DNA from: Flavobacteriales bacterium UBA7430
GTDB taxonomy: Bacteria; Bacteroidota; Bacteroidia; Flavobacteriales; UBA7430
NCBI GenBank assembly: GCA_002478765.1
Contig: DLQO01000059.1
Span: 1-15,085 of the forward strand
Reading direction: 5' to 3'
Length of the DNA: 15,085 nt
Each line of letters starts with the position of its first letter. The stretch's first letter is position 1. The translations under genes were made by a program, and so were the position numbers. Shown here piece after piece: positions 1 to 7,436 of this stretch. Under the pieces are notes generated by a model, which saw only the letters and a list, made by a program, of their open reading frames with translations, was not told the DNA's origin and did not search any database.

Positions 1-195
1 GAGCTTCTCAAGCCAGAAGATATCAGCACAAAAGTGGAAATCATTTTTCAAAGCATCAGTGGACTTCATGAAGCATGCCCTAATCATAAAGGAGACTGGT
101 ACTTCACCGGAGACTATCCTACTCTGGGAGGTAATAAGGTGGTCAACAAAGCTTTTGTTTACTACGTCGAGGGCAACAATAAGCGTGCCTATTAA
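1..195 (+). CDS. purF: Amidophosphoribosyltransferase, C-terminal fragment
   Basis: This is the final 64 codons of a gene entering from the left edge, ending in TAA at 193-195. PurF transfers ammonia from glutamine to PRPP, the first committed step of purine synthesis in the cytoplasm. The visible tail contains the string CPNHKGDWYFTGDYPT followed by GGNKVVNKAF and ends EGNNKRAY. From memory of the family this matches the distinctive C-terminal extension of the long (about 630-residue) PurF-type protein of Bacteroidota, rather than the tail of classical PurF. The N-terminal Ntn glutaminase and PRPP-binding domains lie outside the window, so the call rests on the tail alone. The downstream neighbour is a non-coding or decayed stretch, so no operon partner is visible on this side. 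Confidence 0.65.
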   Translation, partial: ELLKPEDISTKVEIIFQSISGLHEACPNHKGDWYFTGDYPTLGGNKVVNKAFVYYVEGNNKRAY

Positions 196-322
196 AAAAC
201 CGTGACTTATTGCTAGGTAACTTGCATACTGCAAAAGAACCAATATCAATGAGTACATAAAATGTAAGGTTGTTGGATTTGTTTGTGAAACAAGAACTAG
301 TACCTTTCTTTTTTGTTTTCGC
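196..322. other. Intergenic stretch without a recognisable gene
   Basis: This is the left part of a 331-bp interval (196-526) between the purF stop and gpsA. An open frame exists across 270-482, but its translation is composition-driven (Phe/Leu/Met-rich) and matches nothing I know. No tRNA cloverleaf, good promoter box or strong terminator hairpin was seen here. The centre of the interval holds a peptidase remnant, listed separately. The last stretch, 470-526, is only an A-rich leader in front of gpsA. Confidence 0.6.
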
Positions 323-469
323 TGTATTTCTTCCCGCACAAAATTACTGCTTAAAGGAATTCCTTGTTTACATTTTTGGACTGGATAACATGACGATTAT
401 CACAAACCAAATGATGATGGAGAAAAGATTAACTTTGAAGCTGAATCACGTCGTATTTCTTTCATATAA
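323..469 (+). pseudogene. Decayed C-terminus of an M28-family metallopeptidase
   Basis: In the frame whose codons include TAA at 386-388 and CAT at 389-391, the DNA reads LLLKGIPCLHFWTG, then a stop, then HDDYHKPNDDGEKINFEAE and a few more residues to TAA at 467-469. From memory, intact M28 aminopeptidases carry SDHxxFxxKxIPVLHFFTGxHxDYHKPxDDxxKINYEGE near the C-terminus, so the match runs through both halves. Damage visible here: the family SDH is replaced by SSR (329-337), removing the conserved Asp and the His expected in the metal site; an in-frame TAA replaces one residue between TG and HDDYHKP; and at about 463 the reading frame seems to slip, because YNLSY continues in a neighbouring frame to a TAA at 480-482. 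The catalytic N-terminal part is absent, since purF ends at 195. I infer a deleted and mutated gene; no functional product is expected. Confidence 0.6.
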
Positions 470-526
470 TCTTTCATACTAATGATGGGCTAGGAAGAAA
501 ACAGATTTTCATTTGAGAAAGAATAA

Positions 527-1522
527 ATGAATATACAAAAAAGAATTGCGGTAATAGGAGGAGGAAGTTGGGCAACAGCGATTGTGAAAATGTTAACCCA
601 TAACGTTGATGAACTTTTTTGGTGGATGCGTAACGAGGAAGCTGCCCAACACATCAAAGAAACAAAACACAATCCTCGTTATTTGAGTGATGTACTCATA
701 GACACGAATATTGTAGCGGTTAACAGTGACTTAGAAACCATTTGCAAAACTGCAGAAATCATTATTCTAGCTGTTCCCTCAGCATTCTTGCATACCACAC
801 TGTCGGAAATTGGAATTGATTTAAGTACGAAAACTTTTTTTTCAGCTGTCAAAGGGATTATTCCAGAACACAATCAGATCGTAGGAGAGTACTTACAAAA
901 TGAATATCATGTTCCTAGTCATCAAATTGGTGTGATTACCGGACCTTGTCATGCAGAAGAAGTCGCTCTAGAGCGTCTTTCCTATTTAACTGTTGCATGT
1001 GAAGATTCAGATACAAGTGAGTTTATGGCTCAGAAATTATCTTGTCGCTATATAAAAACAACGACCTCAGATGATATTTATGGAACCGAGTATTCTGCCG
1101 TATTAAAAAACGTAATCGCGGTAGCAGCAGGTATTGCTCATGGGCTCGGCTATGGAGACAATTATCTTTCCGTTTTAGTTTCCAATGCAATTCGAGAAAT
1201 AAAGCGGTTTGTAGACACCGTTCATCCTATCAATAGGGATATCAAGGATTCTGCTTATCTGGGAGACTTATTGGTAACCGCTTACTCAAAGTTCAGTCGA
1301 AACAGAACCTTTGGGACTTATATTGGCAAAGGCTATTCCGTTAAAACAGCTCAGATGGATATGAATATGATTGCTGAGGGTTATTATGCCGTTAAGTGCA
1401 TCAAAGAAATCAACAAAGAATTTCAGGTAAAAATGCCAATAACAGACTCCGTATATCGTATTGTTTACGAAAAAATGTCTCCAAAATTAGAATTTAAATT
1501 GCTGTCTGAAGAATTAGACTAA
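527..1522 (+). CDS. gpsA: Glycerol-3-phosphate dehydrogenase [NAD(P)+]
   Basis: GpsA reduces dihydroxyacetone phosphate to sn-glycerol 3-phosphate with NAD(P)H, supplying the backbone for membrane phospholipids in the cytoplasm. The 331-residue length is normal for the family. The N-terminal Rossmann fold has the GGGSWATA nucleotide loop (residues 11-18). AVKG (107-110) and YSAVLKNV (189-196) contain the two conserved lysines, Lys109 and Lys194, the latter the likely catalytic base. The C-terminal helical domain carries GDLLVTAYSKFSRNRTFG (246-263) and the EG pair at 284-285. The ATG at 527 starts two residues after an A-rich leader and places the Rossmann motif at the usual distance from the N-terminus. 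There is no Shine-Dalgarno beyond a weak GAGAAAG and no clear -7 box immediately upstream. The gene is followed after 95 bp by an acyl-thioester-reductase-like gene on the same strand; both could act on lipid precursors, but that link is inference. Confidence 0.93.
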   Translation: MNIQKRIAVIGGGSWATAIVKMLTHNVDELFWWMRNEEAAQHIKETKHNPRYLSDVLIDTNIVAVNSDLETICKTAEIIILAVPSAFLHTTLSEIGIDLSTKTFFSAVKGIIPEHNQIVGEYLQNEYHVPSHQIGVITGPCHAEEVALERLSYLTVACEDSDTSEFMAQKLSCRYIKTTTSDDIYGTEYSAVLKNVIAVAAGIAHGLGYGDNYLSVLVSNAIREIKRFVDTVHPINRDIKDSAYLGDLLVTAYSKFSRNRTFGTYIGKGYSVKTAQMDMNMIAEGYYAVKCIKEINKEFQVKMPITDSVYRIVYEKMSPKLEFKLLSEELD

Positions 1523-1596
1523 CCTGTAAAACTTGTCTTTACTACCTTCATTGAACCAAATCCAATGTTACGTCAAATGCTTAGAATAATAAATAT

Positions 1597-1604
1597 TACT
1601 TTTG
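1597..1604 (+). promoter_or_regulatory. Bacteroidota -7 box (TACTTTTG)
   Basis: TACTTTTG fits the Bacteroidota sigma-factor consensus TAnnTTTG. It lies 13 bases before the ATG at 1618, which implies a very short leader (about 5-7 nt) for the reductase gene. No convincing -33 TTG was found 17-23 bases upstream, so this is a half-match only. Confidence 0.4.
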
Positions 1605-1617
1605 TAAAAACAAACCG

Positions 1618-2718
1618 ATGAATGTCATACTAACTGGTGTAACAGGAACTTTAGGGTCTCAAATTCTGTATCAATTACTTCAAAATGAAGGCATTGAAAA
1701 GATTTTTCTTTTGATTCGAAAAAAAGGGGAAATATCTGCAGATGCAAGGCTAAAGAGCATCATTAATAATGATGCGGCTCCAAAACCAATTGCTCAAAAT
1801 AAAGTCGGACTTCTAAAAAAAATGGTCGTATTGGAAAGCTCTGATTTTCTAAAACCAAACAACTATTTATCTGGGTCAGATAAAAACTATTTCATTCATT
1901 CGGCTGGATGTGTTAATCTGAGTACCGATATCTCACAAAAAGAATTACTCTATCGAGAAAATCTAGAGTTTACGAAAACAATCTTTGGAGCTTTTTCATC
2001 ATTCATAACAAAATTCACCTACATAAGTACAGCATTCAGCATTGGTGATATTGGTGGAGTTATCGACAATGATTATCACAATAAAAAACCACAATTCAGA
2101 AACTTCTACGAAGCATCAAAACATGCAACTGAAAAATTCCTCCGTAAGAAGGGTCTTGAATTGGATTTAGAAATACAAATATTACGACCTAGTGTTTTAG
2201 GGGGTAATATTTTTCGTGACTCAAAGTACTTCATCTCAAAATACATGGTGTATTATCTTGTCGGAAAATTCTTCTACAACAAACCTGCGAACAAAGAAAC
2301 TCGAATTCGTCTTGCTCTCAACAACAAAACGGGTCTGAATATTGTTCCTGTTGATTACGCTGCAAAAGTCATCTCGAAAGTTTTCACGAAAAACATACCG
2401 CAATTGAATATAGTTCAGCGTAACAATACCAATGTACTCAAAGGAATGAAAAAAATTATTGATGCCGTAGGATTTGAAAATTACACCTTTGTAAACACCT
2501 CCGATGCTAATTTTGTTTTGGATGCGAAAAATAAATTGGAAGATATTTACTACAAAACCATCGGACTGCATCTAAATAAATACATAACATCTAGCCCCTA
2601 CGAGTTCGATACAAAACTGTTGGAATCAATTGTACCCATGCCCTTGTATAACACCGAAGAGTACTTGACTCAAACCATACAATACGCCAAAAACAAGAAA
2701 TTCAAAAATGCTTGGTAA
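1618..2718 (+). CDS. SDR-like NAD(P)-dependent reductase, thioester-reductase / fatty acyl-CoA reductase type
   Basis: This is a 366-residue extended-SDR protein of the NAD-binding_4 (male sterility / thioester reductase) type. Members of the family reduce acyl thioesters (acyl-CoA or carrier-protein-bound) to aldehydes or alcohols, or act on other NDP or acyl substrates. Visible features: the GVTGTLG nucleotide loop at residues 7-13; LLIRKK after beta-strand 2 (31-36), a basic patch suggesting NADPH preference; HSAGCVNLS (94-102); STAF with Ser137; and the catalytic Tyr164 and Lys168 in YEASK. ILRPSVLGG (188-196) and VPVDYAAK (243-250) are typical substrate-domain strands. There is no adenylation or carrier domain fused to it, unlike carboxylic acid reductases or NRPS terminal reductases, so its partner enzyme is unknown. 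The start codon sits just behind a -7-like box. It converges with the suf operon, leaving 20 bp between the stops. The true substrate cannot be read from the sequence. Confidence 0.75.
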   Translation: MNVILTGVTGTLGSQILYQLLQNEGIEKIFLLIRKKGEISADARLKSIINNDAAPKPIAQNKVGLLKKMVVLESSDFLKPNNYLSGSDKNYFIHSAGCVNLSTDISQKELLYRENLEFTKTIFGAFSSFITKFTYISTAFSIGDIGGVIDNDYHNKKPQFRNFYEASKHATEKFLRKKGLELDLEIQILRPSVLGGNIFRDSKYFISKYMVYYLVGKFFYNKPANKETRIRLALNNKTGLNIVPVDYAAKVISKVFTKNIPQLNIVQRNNTNVLKGMKKIIDAVGFENYTFVNTSDANFVLDAKNKLEDIYYKTIGLHLNKYITSSPYEFDTKLLESIVPMPLYNTEEYLTQTIQYAKNKKFKNAW

Positions 2719-2738
2719 ATAAGTTCTCAAGTAAAGTT

Positions 2739-3242
2739 CTACCTTCTCTTATACAGTGGCACTTTTGAGCAAGCTTCACCGTAACTCAATGATTTAACTA
2801 CCGGTTGGAGCATATTGCAAAGCTCTACGTAAGTTGATTCTGGAACCGGAACATTTGAACAGCCTTTCACGATGACTAATCGGTCTTGAAATTGATTTAA
2901 ATCAATTTTGTGTAGAGCCAAAGTATACAAATGCTTGTTTAGGTCTGCTAAAGATCCTTTGATAATAGTCTTTGCAAAAGGAGACACAGCAGAAGCAACT
3001 AGCATAAAAGCCCAAGCAGGAACAATCGCATCAGTCGTAATATCTATAGCCACATTTGCATCTTGATAAAAGGACCAATCATTCGATTTTACAAAATCTC
3101 TAAAGTCTCGCTCACGAAGTATCAATCCTTCGTAAAGGTGTTCTTTCAGGTCAATAAACTCCCTAGTACCGGAATCATAATAGTCTTCTAGGTTGAGCGT
3201 TATTAATCCAGATTGCGCTACTTTGTTAATGATTTGATCCAT
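2739..3242 (-). CDS. DUF2480 family protein, last gene of the suf operon
   Basis: This 167-residue soluble protein matches what I know of DUF2480, a family nearly confined to Bacteroidota and often placed next to suf genes. Its molecular function is not established. Recognisable blocks are LITLNLEDYY (13-22), the segment LKEHLYEGLILRERDFRDFV (32-51), DAIVPAWAFML (71-81), VIVKGCSN with Cys128 (123-130), LQPVVKSLSYGEACSKVPLY with Cys158 (145-164), and another cysteine at 142. There is no signal peptide or membrane segment. It starts with ATG 45 bp after the DUF59 gene, on the same strand, as the last member of an eight-gene run. The context suggests a role in iron-sulfur biogenesis or repair, and the conserved-looking cysteines would allow cluster, metal or persulfide handling. 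That role is inference. Confidence 0.75.
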   Translation of the reverse strand: MDQIINKVAQSGLITLNLEDYYDSGTREFIDLKEHLYEGLILRERDFRDFVKSNDWSFYQDANVAIDITTDAIVPAWAFMLVASAVSPFAKTIIKGSLADLNKHLYTLALHKIDLNQFQDRLVIVKGCSNVPVPESTYVELCNMLQPVVKSLSYGEACSKVPLYKRR

Positions 3243-3287
3243 TCTATAAAAACGTTTAGGAATTCTCCTTTATAACTCGATTTCGCT

Positions 3288-3608
3288 TTACAAAAACCCC
3301 AACTCAAGTTTGGCTTCTTCACTCATCATATCTTTGGTCCAAGTAGGCTCAAAAACCATAATCACTTTTGCTTCGTTAACCTCATCAATAGAGCTAACTT
3401 TCTCTCGAACTTCTTCGGGCATTGTTTCTGCCACAGGACATGAGGGAGACGTCAAAGTCATGTCAATTTCTACATCGCCTTGATCACTCACACGAACGTC
3501 GTAAATTAAACCTAATTCATAAATATCTACAGGAATTTCAGGGTCGTAAATACCATGGAGTACTTCTGCTACTTTTTCGCCTATGGCTTGCATTTCTTCT
3601 TCGTTCAT
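3288..3608 (-). CDS. sufT: DUF59 / MIP18-family iron-sulfur assembly protein (SufT-like)
   Basis: This 106-residue protein consists essentially of one DUF59 (MIP18/PaaD-like) domain. The family helps iron-sulfur cluster maturation or transfer; SufT in Staphylococcus and YitW-type proteins are the closest named relatives. The signature DPEIPVDIYELGLIYDV (22-38) is present, as is the hydrophobic beta-strand VEIDMTLTSPSCPVAETMPE (46-65) with the conserved Cys57. The C-terminus FEPTWTKDMMSEEAKLELG (86-104) is typical of the SUF-associated version. The ATG start fits the family length. It lies 48 bp downstream of sufE and 45 bp upstream of the DUF2480 gene in the same transcription direction. The symbol is by analogy; the protein lacks the extra domains seen in some actinobacterial and plant (HCF101) relatives. 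Confidence 0.85.
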   Translation of the reverse strand: MNEEEMQAIGEKVAEVLHGIYDPEIPVDIYELGLIYDVRVSDQGDVEIDMTLTSPSCPVAETMPEEVREKVSSIDEVNEAKVIMVFEPTWTKDMMSEEAKLELGFL

Positions 3609-3656
3609 GCTCTTTTATTTTAGGTTTATACCTCTAAGTTTATATTCTATTGAGTC

Positions 3657-4073
3657 CTACTTTGCTTGAAATACCAGCGCGTATATTTTCATTTGCTTAA
3701 TCATGGAAACCAAACCGTTGGATCGAGTCATTGATAAATGCTCTCTCAAGCCAATTGCATCAATGAAATGTAATTCATTATCAATGATGTCTTGACATTT
3801 TTGACCGTCTAGCACACGAACTAAAAGAGCTACAATTCCTTTGGTTATAATCGCATCACTATCTGCCATAAACCGAACATGTTCACCTTCCTTTTTTGCG
3901 TGCAACCATACTTTAGATTGGCAGCCTTTGATTAAGTTTCCTTCTACTCGATCTGCCTCATCAATCAATGGAACACTCTTGCTCAACTCAATCAAATAGT
4001 CGTATTTCTGAATCCAATCATCGAACATATCAAATTCTTCGATTATCTCCTCTTGTATCTCTAGAATAGTCAT
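3657..4073 (-). CDS. sufE: Cysteine desulfuration protein SufE
   Basis: SufE accepts persulfide sulfur from the SufS active-site cysteine and passes it to SufB, stimulating SufS activity. The 138-residue protein has the family pattern: an N-terminal helical pair, then LIKGCQSKVWL, whose acceptor cysteine is residue 51, the same number as in E. coli SufE. This is followed by DSDAIITKGIVALLVRVLDG (72-91) and a C-terminal helix beginning IGLREHLSMTRSNGL. The ATG directly abuts the TAA of sufS (TAAATG), so translation is probably coupled; no Shine-Dalgarno is visible. The paired placement and intact Cys51 make the SufSE sulfur-transfer system complete here. Confidence 0.95.
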   Translation of the reverse strand: MTILEIQEEIIEEFDMFDDWIQKYDYLIELSKSVPLIDEADRVEGNLIKGCQSKVWLHAKKEGEHVRFMADSDAIITKGIVALLVRVLDGQKCQDIIDNELHFIDAIGLREHLSMTRSNGLVSMIKQMKIYALVFQAK

Positions 4074-5294
4074 TTATGAAAATAATTGTTTCACTTTTTT
4101 CACACCTTCAATAAACGTGTCTATTTCTTCCTTTGTATTGTATACTGCAAAAGAAGCTCTCATCGTTCCGGGAATTGAATACCGATCCATTACCGGCTGA
4201 GCACAATGATGGCCTGTTCGTATAGCAATTCCTAATTTATCGAGTATCGTTCCGGCATCATAAGGATGAACACCATCAATAATGAAAGATACAACACCTG
4301 CCTTTTCTTTGGCCTCTCCAATAAATCGTATGCCTCCAACTTCTTGTAACTTTTCAGTTGCATAAGCCAGTAATTCAGCTTCTTGCTGAGCTATATTCTC
4401 TATACCTATTTCTTCAATAAATCTGATGGCAGCTTCTATAGCGACTCCACCAACAATATTTGGTGTACCTGCTTCAAATTTAAAAGGCAAGTCATTGTAA
4501 GTCGTTCCTTCAAATTTGACCTCTTTGATCATTTCTCCACCTCCGTGGTAAGGTGGCATTTTATCTAATATTTCTTTTTTTCCATGCAGAATCCCAACGC
4601 CCGTGGGACCGTACATTTTATGCGCAGAAAAACAATAGAAATCACAATTTAAAGACTGAACGTCAACAGTCATGTGAGGTGTCGCTTGAGCACCATCAAT
4701 AAGTACTAAGGCACCTTTTTCTTGCGCCAAAAAAGTTATCTCTTCAACAGGGTTGACCGTTCCCAAGGCGTTTGAAATATGATTTACAGTAACTAACTTT
4801 GTTTTATCACTCAGTAGCGCACGGTAAGCATCCATGTCAAGTTCTCCCGAATCTAAAACAGGAATAACCTTAAGTGTCGCTCCTGATTGTTCACAAGCCA
4901 TTTGCCAAGGAACAATATTGGAATGATGCTCTATAGCTGATATGATGATTTCATCTCCCGCTTTAAAAAGCCAATTAGATAGGCAAGTGGATACTAAATT
5001 GATGGCCTCAGTTGTGCCACGTGTAAAGATAATCTCTTCAGTAGACGCTGCGTTTATAAAGCGTCGAACAGCCTCTCGTGCCAACTCATATTTGTCGGTA
5101 GCTTTTTGACTTAAATAGTGTACACCACGGTGTATATTGCTATTCTCCTTGTTGTAATAATGGGCAATTGCATCTACAACCATTTTTGGCTTTTGACTTG
5201 TTGCTGCATTGTCAAAATAAATCAAAGGATGTCCATTAACTTCTTGATGAAGGGCCGGAAATTGGGCGCGAATATGGTCGATGTCTACTGCCAT
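4074..5294 (-). CDS. sufS: Cysteine desulfurase SufS
   Basis: SufS is a PLP-dependent group II cysteine desulfurase that converts L-cysteine to alanine and an enzyme-bound persulfide. The 406-residue length equals that of E. coli SufS, and key residues fall at matching numbers: the PLP Schiff-base Lys226 in SAHKMYGPTG, the Cys364 persulfide cysteine in RTGHHCAQP, the Asp200 PLP-ring contact in LIDGAQATPH, and the stacking-histidine region EHHSN at 122-126. The short RTGHHCAQ loop is the group II hallmark and explains the need for SufE. It begins with ATG immediately after the sufD TAA and ends immediately before sufE, with no intergenic base on either side, so coupling is likely. Confidence 0.97.
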   Translation of the reverse strand: MAVDIDHIRAQFPALHQEVNGHPLIYFDNAATSQKPKMVVDAIAHYYNKENSNIHRGVHYLSQKATDKYELAREAVRRFINAASTEEIIFTRGTTEAINLVSTCLSNWLFKAGDEIIISAIEHHSNIVPWQMACEQSGATLKVIPVLDSGELDMDAYRALLSDKTKLVTVNHISNALGTVNPVEEITFLAQEKGALVLIDGAQATPHMTVDVQSLNCDFYCFSAHKMYGPTGVGILHGKKEILDKMPPYHGGGEMIKEVKFEGTTYNDLPFKFEAGTPNIVGGVAIEAAIRFIEEIGIENIAQQEAELLAYATEKLQEVGGIRFIGEAKEKAGVVSFIIDGVHPYDAGTILDKLGIAIRTGHHCAQPVMDRYSIPGTMRASFAVYNTKEEIDTFIEGVKKVKQLFS

Positions 5295-6623
5295 TTATAT
5301 ATTTAGTTCATTCAACTCTAGATTGACATTTAGTTTTTGTGCTACCAAATTTATGAGCTGGGCTTTGAGCTCAGGAATGGTAATATTTTTTAGTGTGTCC
5401 CCAGCAAAAGCAAACATCAAAAAGGCTTTAGCTTCTTTGATAGGAATTCCTCTGGACTGCATGTAGAATAATGCTTCATCGTCTAATTGTCCGATGGTAC
5501 AACCATGGGAGCATGCAACATCATCTGCAAAAATTTCCAATTGAGGCTTCGTATCAATGGCAGCTAAATCTGTCAACAACAAATTGTTGTTTTGCTGAAA
5601 TGCATTTGTTTTTTGAGCGTCTTTACGCACCATGACCTTTCCGTTAAATACTCCTTTCGATTTCTCATCGTAAATTCCTTTGTACAACTGATTGGATTGA
5701 CAATTAGGCACAGCATGATCTACAAAAGTATGATGATCTACGATCGTGTCTCCTTTCAACAGAGTGATTGCATCCATATTGGCTTCAGCATATTCACCCG
5801 AAAATTCAAAATGCAAGTTGTTTCTGGTCAGATCTCCTCCGAAAGCAAAAGTGTCAACTAAGGACGAGCTTTTTGCTCCTTGCTGAACAAATGTACTATC
5901 AACAAGTGTCGTCTGATCTAAGTTATTTTGAACTTTAAAGTGCTTGAAATGCGCTTCGTTACCTACAGAGGTTTCAGTCACTACATTAGTGAACACGTAC
6001 TCATCTGTAAGGGATTGATGACGTTCTAAAATTTGAACTTCTGCTCTATCTTCGACAACAAATAGGTTTCGAACTTGACTCAGTTGAGCTTCAGAATTAT
6101 CATTGTTGATGTAGATGATTTGAATGAGCTTGTCCACAACAGATCCTGCTTTTACGTAGATAAAAGCACCCTCTTTCGCAAAGGCCGTATTTAAAGCAAC
6201 CATACTTTGTTGCGTGTCGGCGAGTTTTCCAAAATACTCATTGAAAATCTCTGAATCTCCAGAAAAAGCATCTTTGAGGTTTGTAACGAAGAAATTCTCT
6301 TGACTCGTAGTGTTCGATAGAGCGCTGCTAAATACTCCATTCACAAATACAAGCTTGTAGGAATCAATTCCAGAACATAAAAATGAATCTACTTCCGAAG
6401 ACTTAACGTCAGTACTAAACTGAGACTCTAACTGATAATCACGTTTGATACTTTTATTTAGCGGAGTGTATTTCCACTCTTCATCTTTCATTGAAGGAAA
6501 TCCTTGGGCAGTAAAAACAGCCATACTCTCGGTACGTTTTGTTCCTACATGCTCCGCTTCGGAACCGTTTGAACTCTGTACTAGGTTCTCAAAGGAGTTA
6601 ATAAGTTTATCTTTTAAATTCAA
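5295..6623 (-). CDS. sufD: Fe-S scaffold subunit SufD (TTG start)
   Basis: SufD pairs with SufB, and with two SufC ATPases forms the SufBC2D scaffold on which clusters are built. The 442-residue protein has the usual N-terminal region with GFPSMKDEEWKYTPL (41-55), a long beta-helix core, and the C-terminal CSHGCTIGQLDDEALFYMQSRG (371-392), where His373 corresponds to the cluster-site histidine of E. coli SufD. The start is TTG (CAA at 6621-6623 on the + strand). An in-frame TAA lies 12 bases upstream with no ATG between, and the first internal ATG is residue 34, which would remove the family-typical NLKDKLINSF opening. The shared 18-base leader repeat at 6631-6648 lies just in front. A 47-bp gap separates it from sufC, and it abuts sufS. 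Confidence 0.95.
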   Translation of the reverse strand: MNLKDKLINSFENLVQSSNGSEAEHVGTKRTESMAVFTAQGFPSMKDEEWKYTPLNKSIKRDYQLESQFSTDVKSSEVDSFLCSGIDSYKLVFVNGVFSSALSNTTSQENFFVTNLKDAFSGDSEIFNEYFGKLADTQQSMVALNTAFAKEGAFIYVKAGSVVDKLIQIIYINNDNSEAQLSQVRNLFVVEDRAEVQILERHQSLTDEYVFTNVVTETSVGNEAHFKHFKVQNNLDQTTLVDSTFVQQGAKSSSLVDTFAFGGDLTRNNLHFEFSGEYAEANMDAITLLKGDTIVDHHTFVDHAVPNCQSNQLYKGIYDEKSKGVFNGKVMVRKDAQKTNAFQQNNNLLLTDLAAIDTKPQLEIFADDVACSHGCTIGQLDDEALFYMQSRGIPIKEAKAFLMFAFAGDTLKNITIPELKAQLINLVAQKLNVNLELNELNI

Positions 6624-6630
6624 TGGTAAA

Positions 6631-6648
6631 AATTAAAAGTTAAAAATT
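6631..6648 (-). repeat. 18-base direct repeat copy in the sufD leader
   Basis: In the transcript sense this reads AATTTTTAACTTTTAATT. An identical copy occurs at 8890-8907 in front of sufB. Here it ends 7 bases before the TTG start of sufD and includes the in-frame TAA that blocks any longer reading. It could be a translation-enhancing AU-rich leader, or simply biased intergenic DNA. Confidence 0.6.
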
Positions 6649-6670
6649 AGCTTTCATTAGCAAGTCAAGC

Positions 6671-7420
6671 TTACTTAAGCTCTTGTTTGATCCAATCATA
6701 CCCTTTCTCCTCAAGCTCTAACGCTAGATTTTTGTCTCCCGATTTAACGATTTTACCGTCAAATAAAACATGAACAAAATCAGGGATTATATGGTCTAAG
6801 AGTCTCTGGTAATGGGTAATTACCATAACTGCATTGTCTTCACCTTTGAGCTTATTTACGCCATTTGCAACAATTCTTAAGGCATCTATATCCAATCCAG
6901 AATCTGTTTCATCCAAAATGGCAAGCTTAGGATCTAACATAGCCATTTGAAAAATCTCATTCCTTTTCTTTTCTCCTCCAGAAAACCCTTCGTTAATGGA
7001 TCGGGACATGAAGGTCTTATCCATCTCAAGTAATTGTTGCTTTTCTCGCATCAATTTCAATAGGTCCTTAGCTTCCATCGCATCTAAACCTTTTGCTTTA
7101 CGATTTTCGTTAATCGCTGTCTTGATGAAGTTTGTAACAGAAACTCCGGGAATCTCCACGGGATACTGGAAAGAAAGAAAAACACCTGCATGAGCTCGCT
7201 CCTCAGGAGCAAGATCCATGATGTCTTTTCCTTCAAACTCAATCTTACCACCGGTTACTTCGTATTCTTCACGACCAGCAATAACGGCTGAAAGCGTACT
7301 CTTACCAGCTCCATTTGGACCCATGATGGCGTGTACTTCACCTTTATTTATTTCTAAGTTGAGACCTTTGATAATTTCCTTCCCTTCAATCTCAACTTTT
7401 AAATCTTGTATTTTAAGCAT
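6671..7420 (-). CDS. sufC: Fe-S assembly ATPase SufC
   Basis: SufC is the ABC-type ATPase that drives conformational change in the SufBC2D scaffold; it is cytoplasmic and not a transporter. The 249-residue protein shows the complete nucleotide-binding set: Walker A GPNGAGKS (34-41, Lys40), Q-loop Gln85 in FLSFQYP, the signature FSGGEKKR (146-153), Walker B LAILDE with catalytic Glu171, the D-loop SGLDID, and His203 in ITHYQRLL. The SufC-specific INEGFSGGEKKRNEI and ETDSGLDIDAL strings separate it from transporter ATPases. It starts with ATG 16 bp after the sufB stop and precedes sufD by 47 bp. Confidence 0.97.
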   Translation of the reverse strand: MLKIQDLKVEIEGKEIIKGLNLEINKGEVHAIMGPNGAGKSTLSAVIAGREEYEVTGGKIEFEGKDIMDLAPEERAHAGVFLSFQYPVEIPGVSVTNFIKTAINENRKAKGLDAMEAKDLLKLMREKQQLLEMDKTFMSRSINEGFSGGEKKRNEIFQMAMLDPKLAILDETDSGLDIDALRIVANGVNKLKGEDNAVMVITHYQRLLDHIIPDFVHVLFDGKIVKSGDKNLALELEEKGYDWIKQELK

Positions 7421-7436
7421 GTTCTGTTTCTTTGGT

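Noticed and set aside
339..346. TAATTTTG -7 box on the - strand
   Set aside because: The match is exact, but no gene lies downstream on that strand and the DNA belongs to the decayed peptidase; chance match in AT-rich DNA.
270..482. Open frame of 70 codons between purF and gpsA
   Set aside because: Its translation matches no known family, and its DNA overlaps the peptidase remnant in a different frame; it is most likely a by-product of the decayed sequence.
2236..2571. 111-codon open frame on the - strand inside the reductase gene
   Set aside because: It is antisense to a well-supported coding region, has no family resemblance, and is explained by codon bias of the real gene.
2719..2738. 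Terminator between the reductase gene and the suf operon
   Set aside because: The 20-bp gap contains no stem-loop with a T-tract in either direction.
3609..3656. Small dyad AGGT-TTAT-ACCT between sufE and sufT
   Set aside because: Only four base pairs with mismatches outside; too weak to call a terminator or regulatory hairpin.
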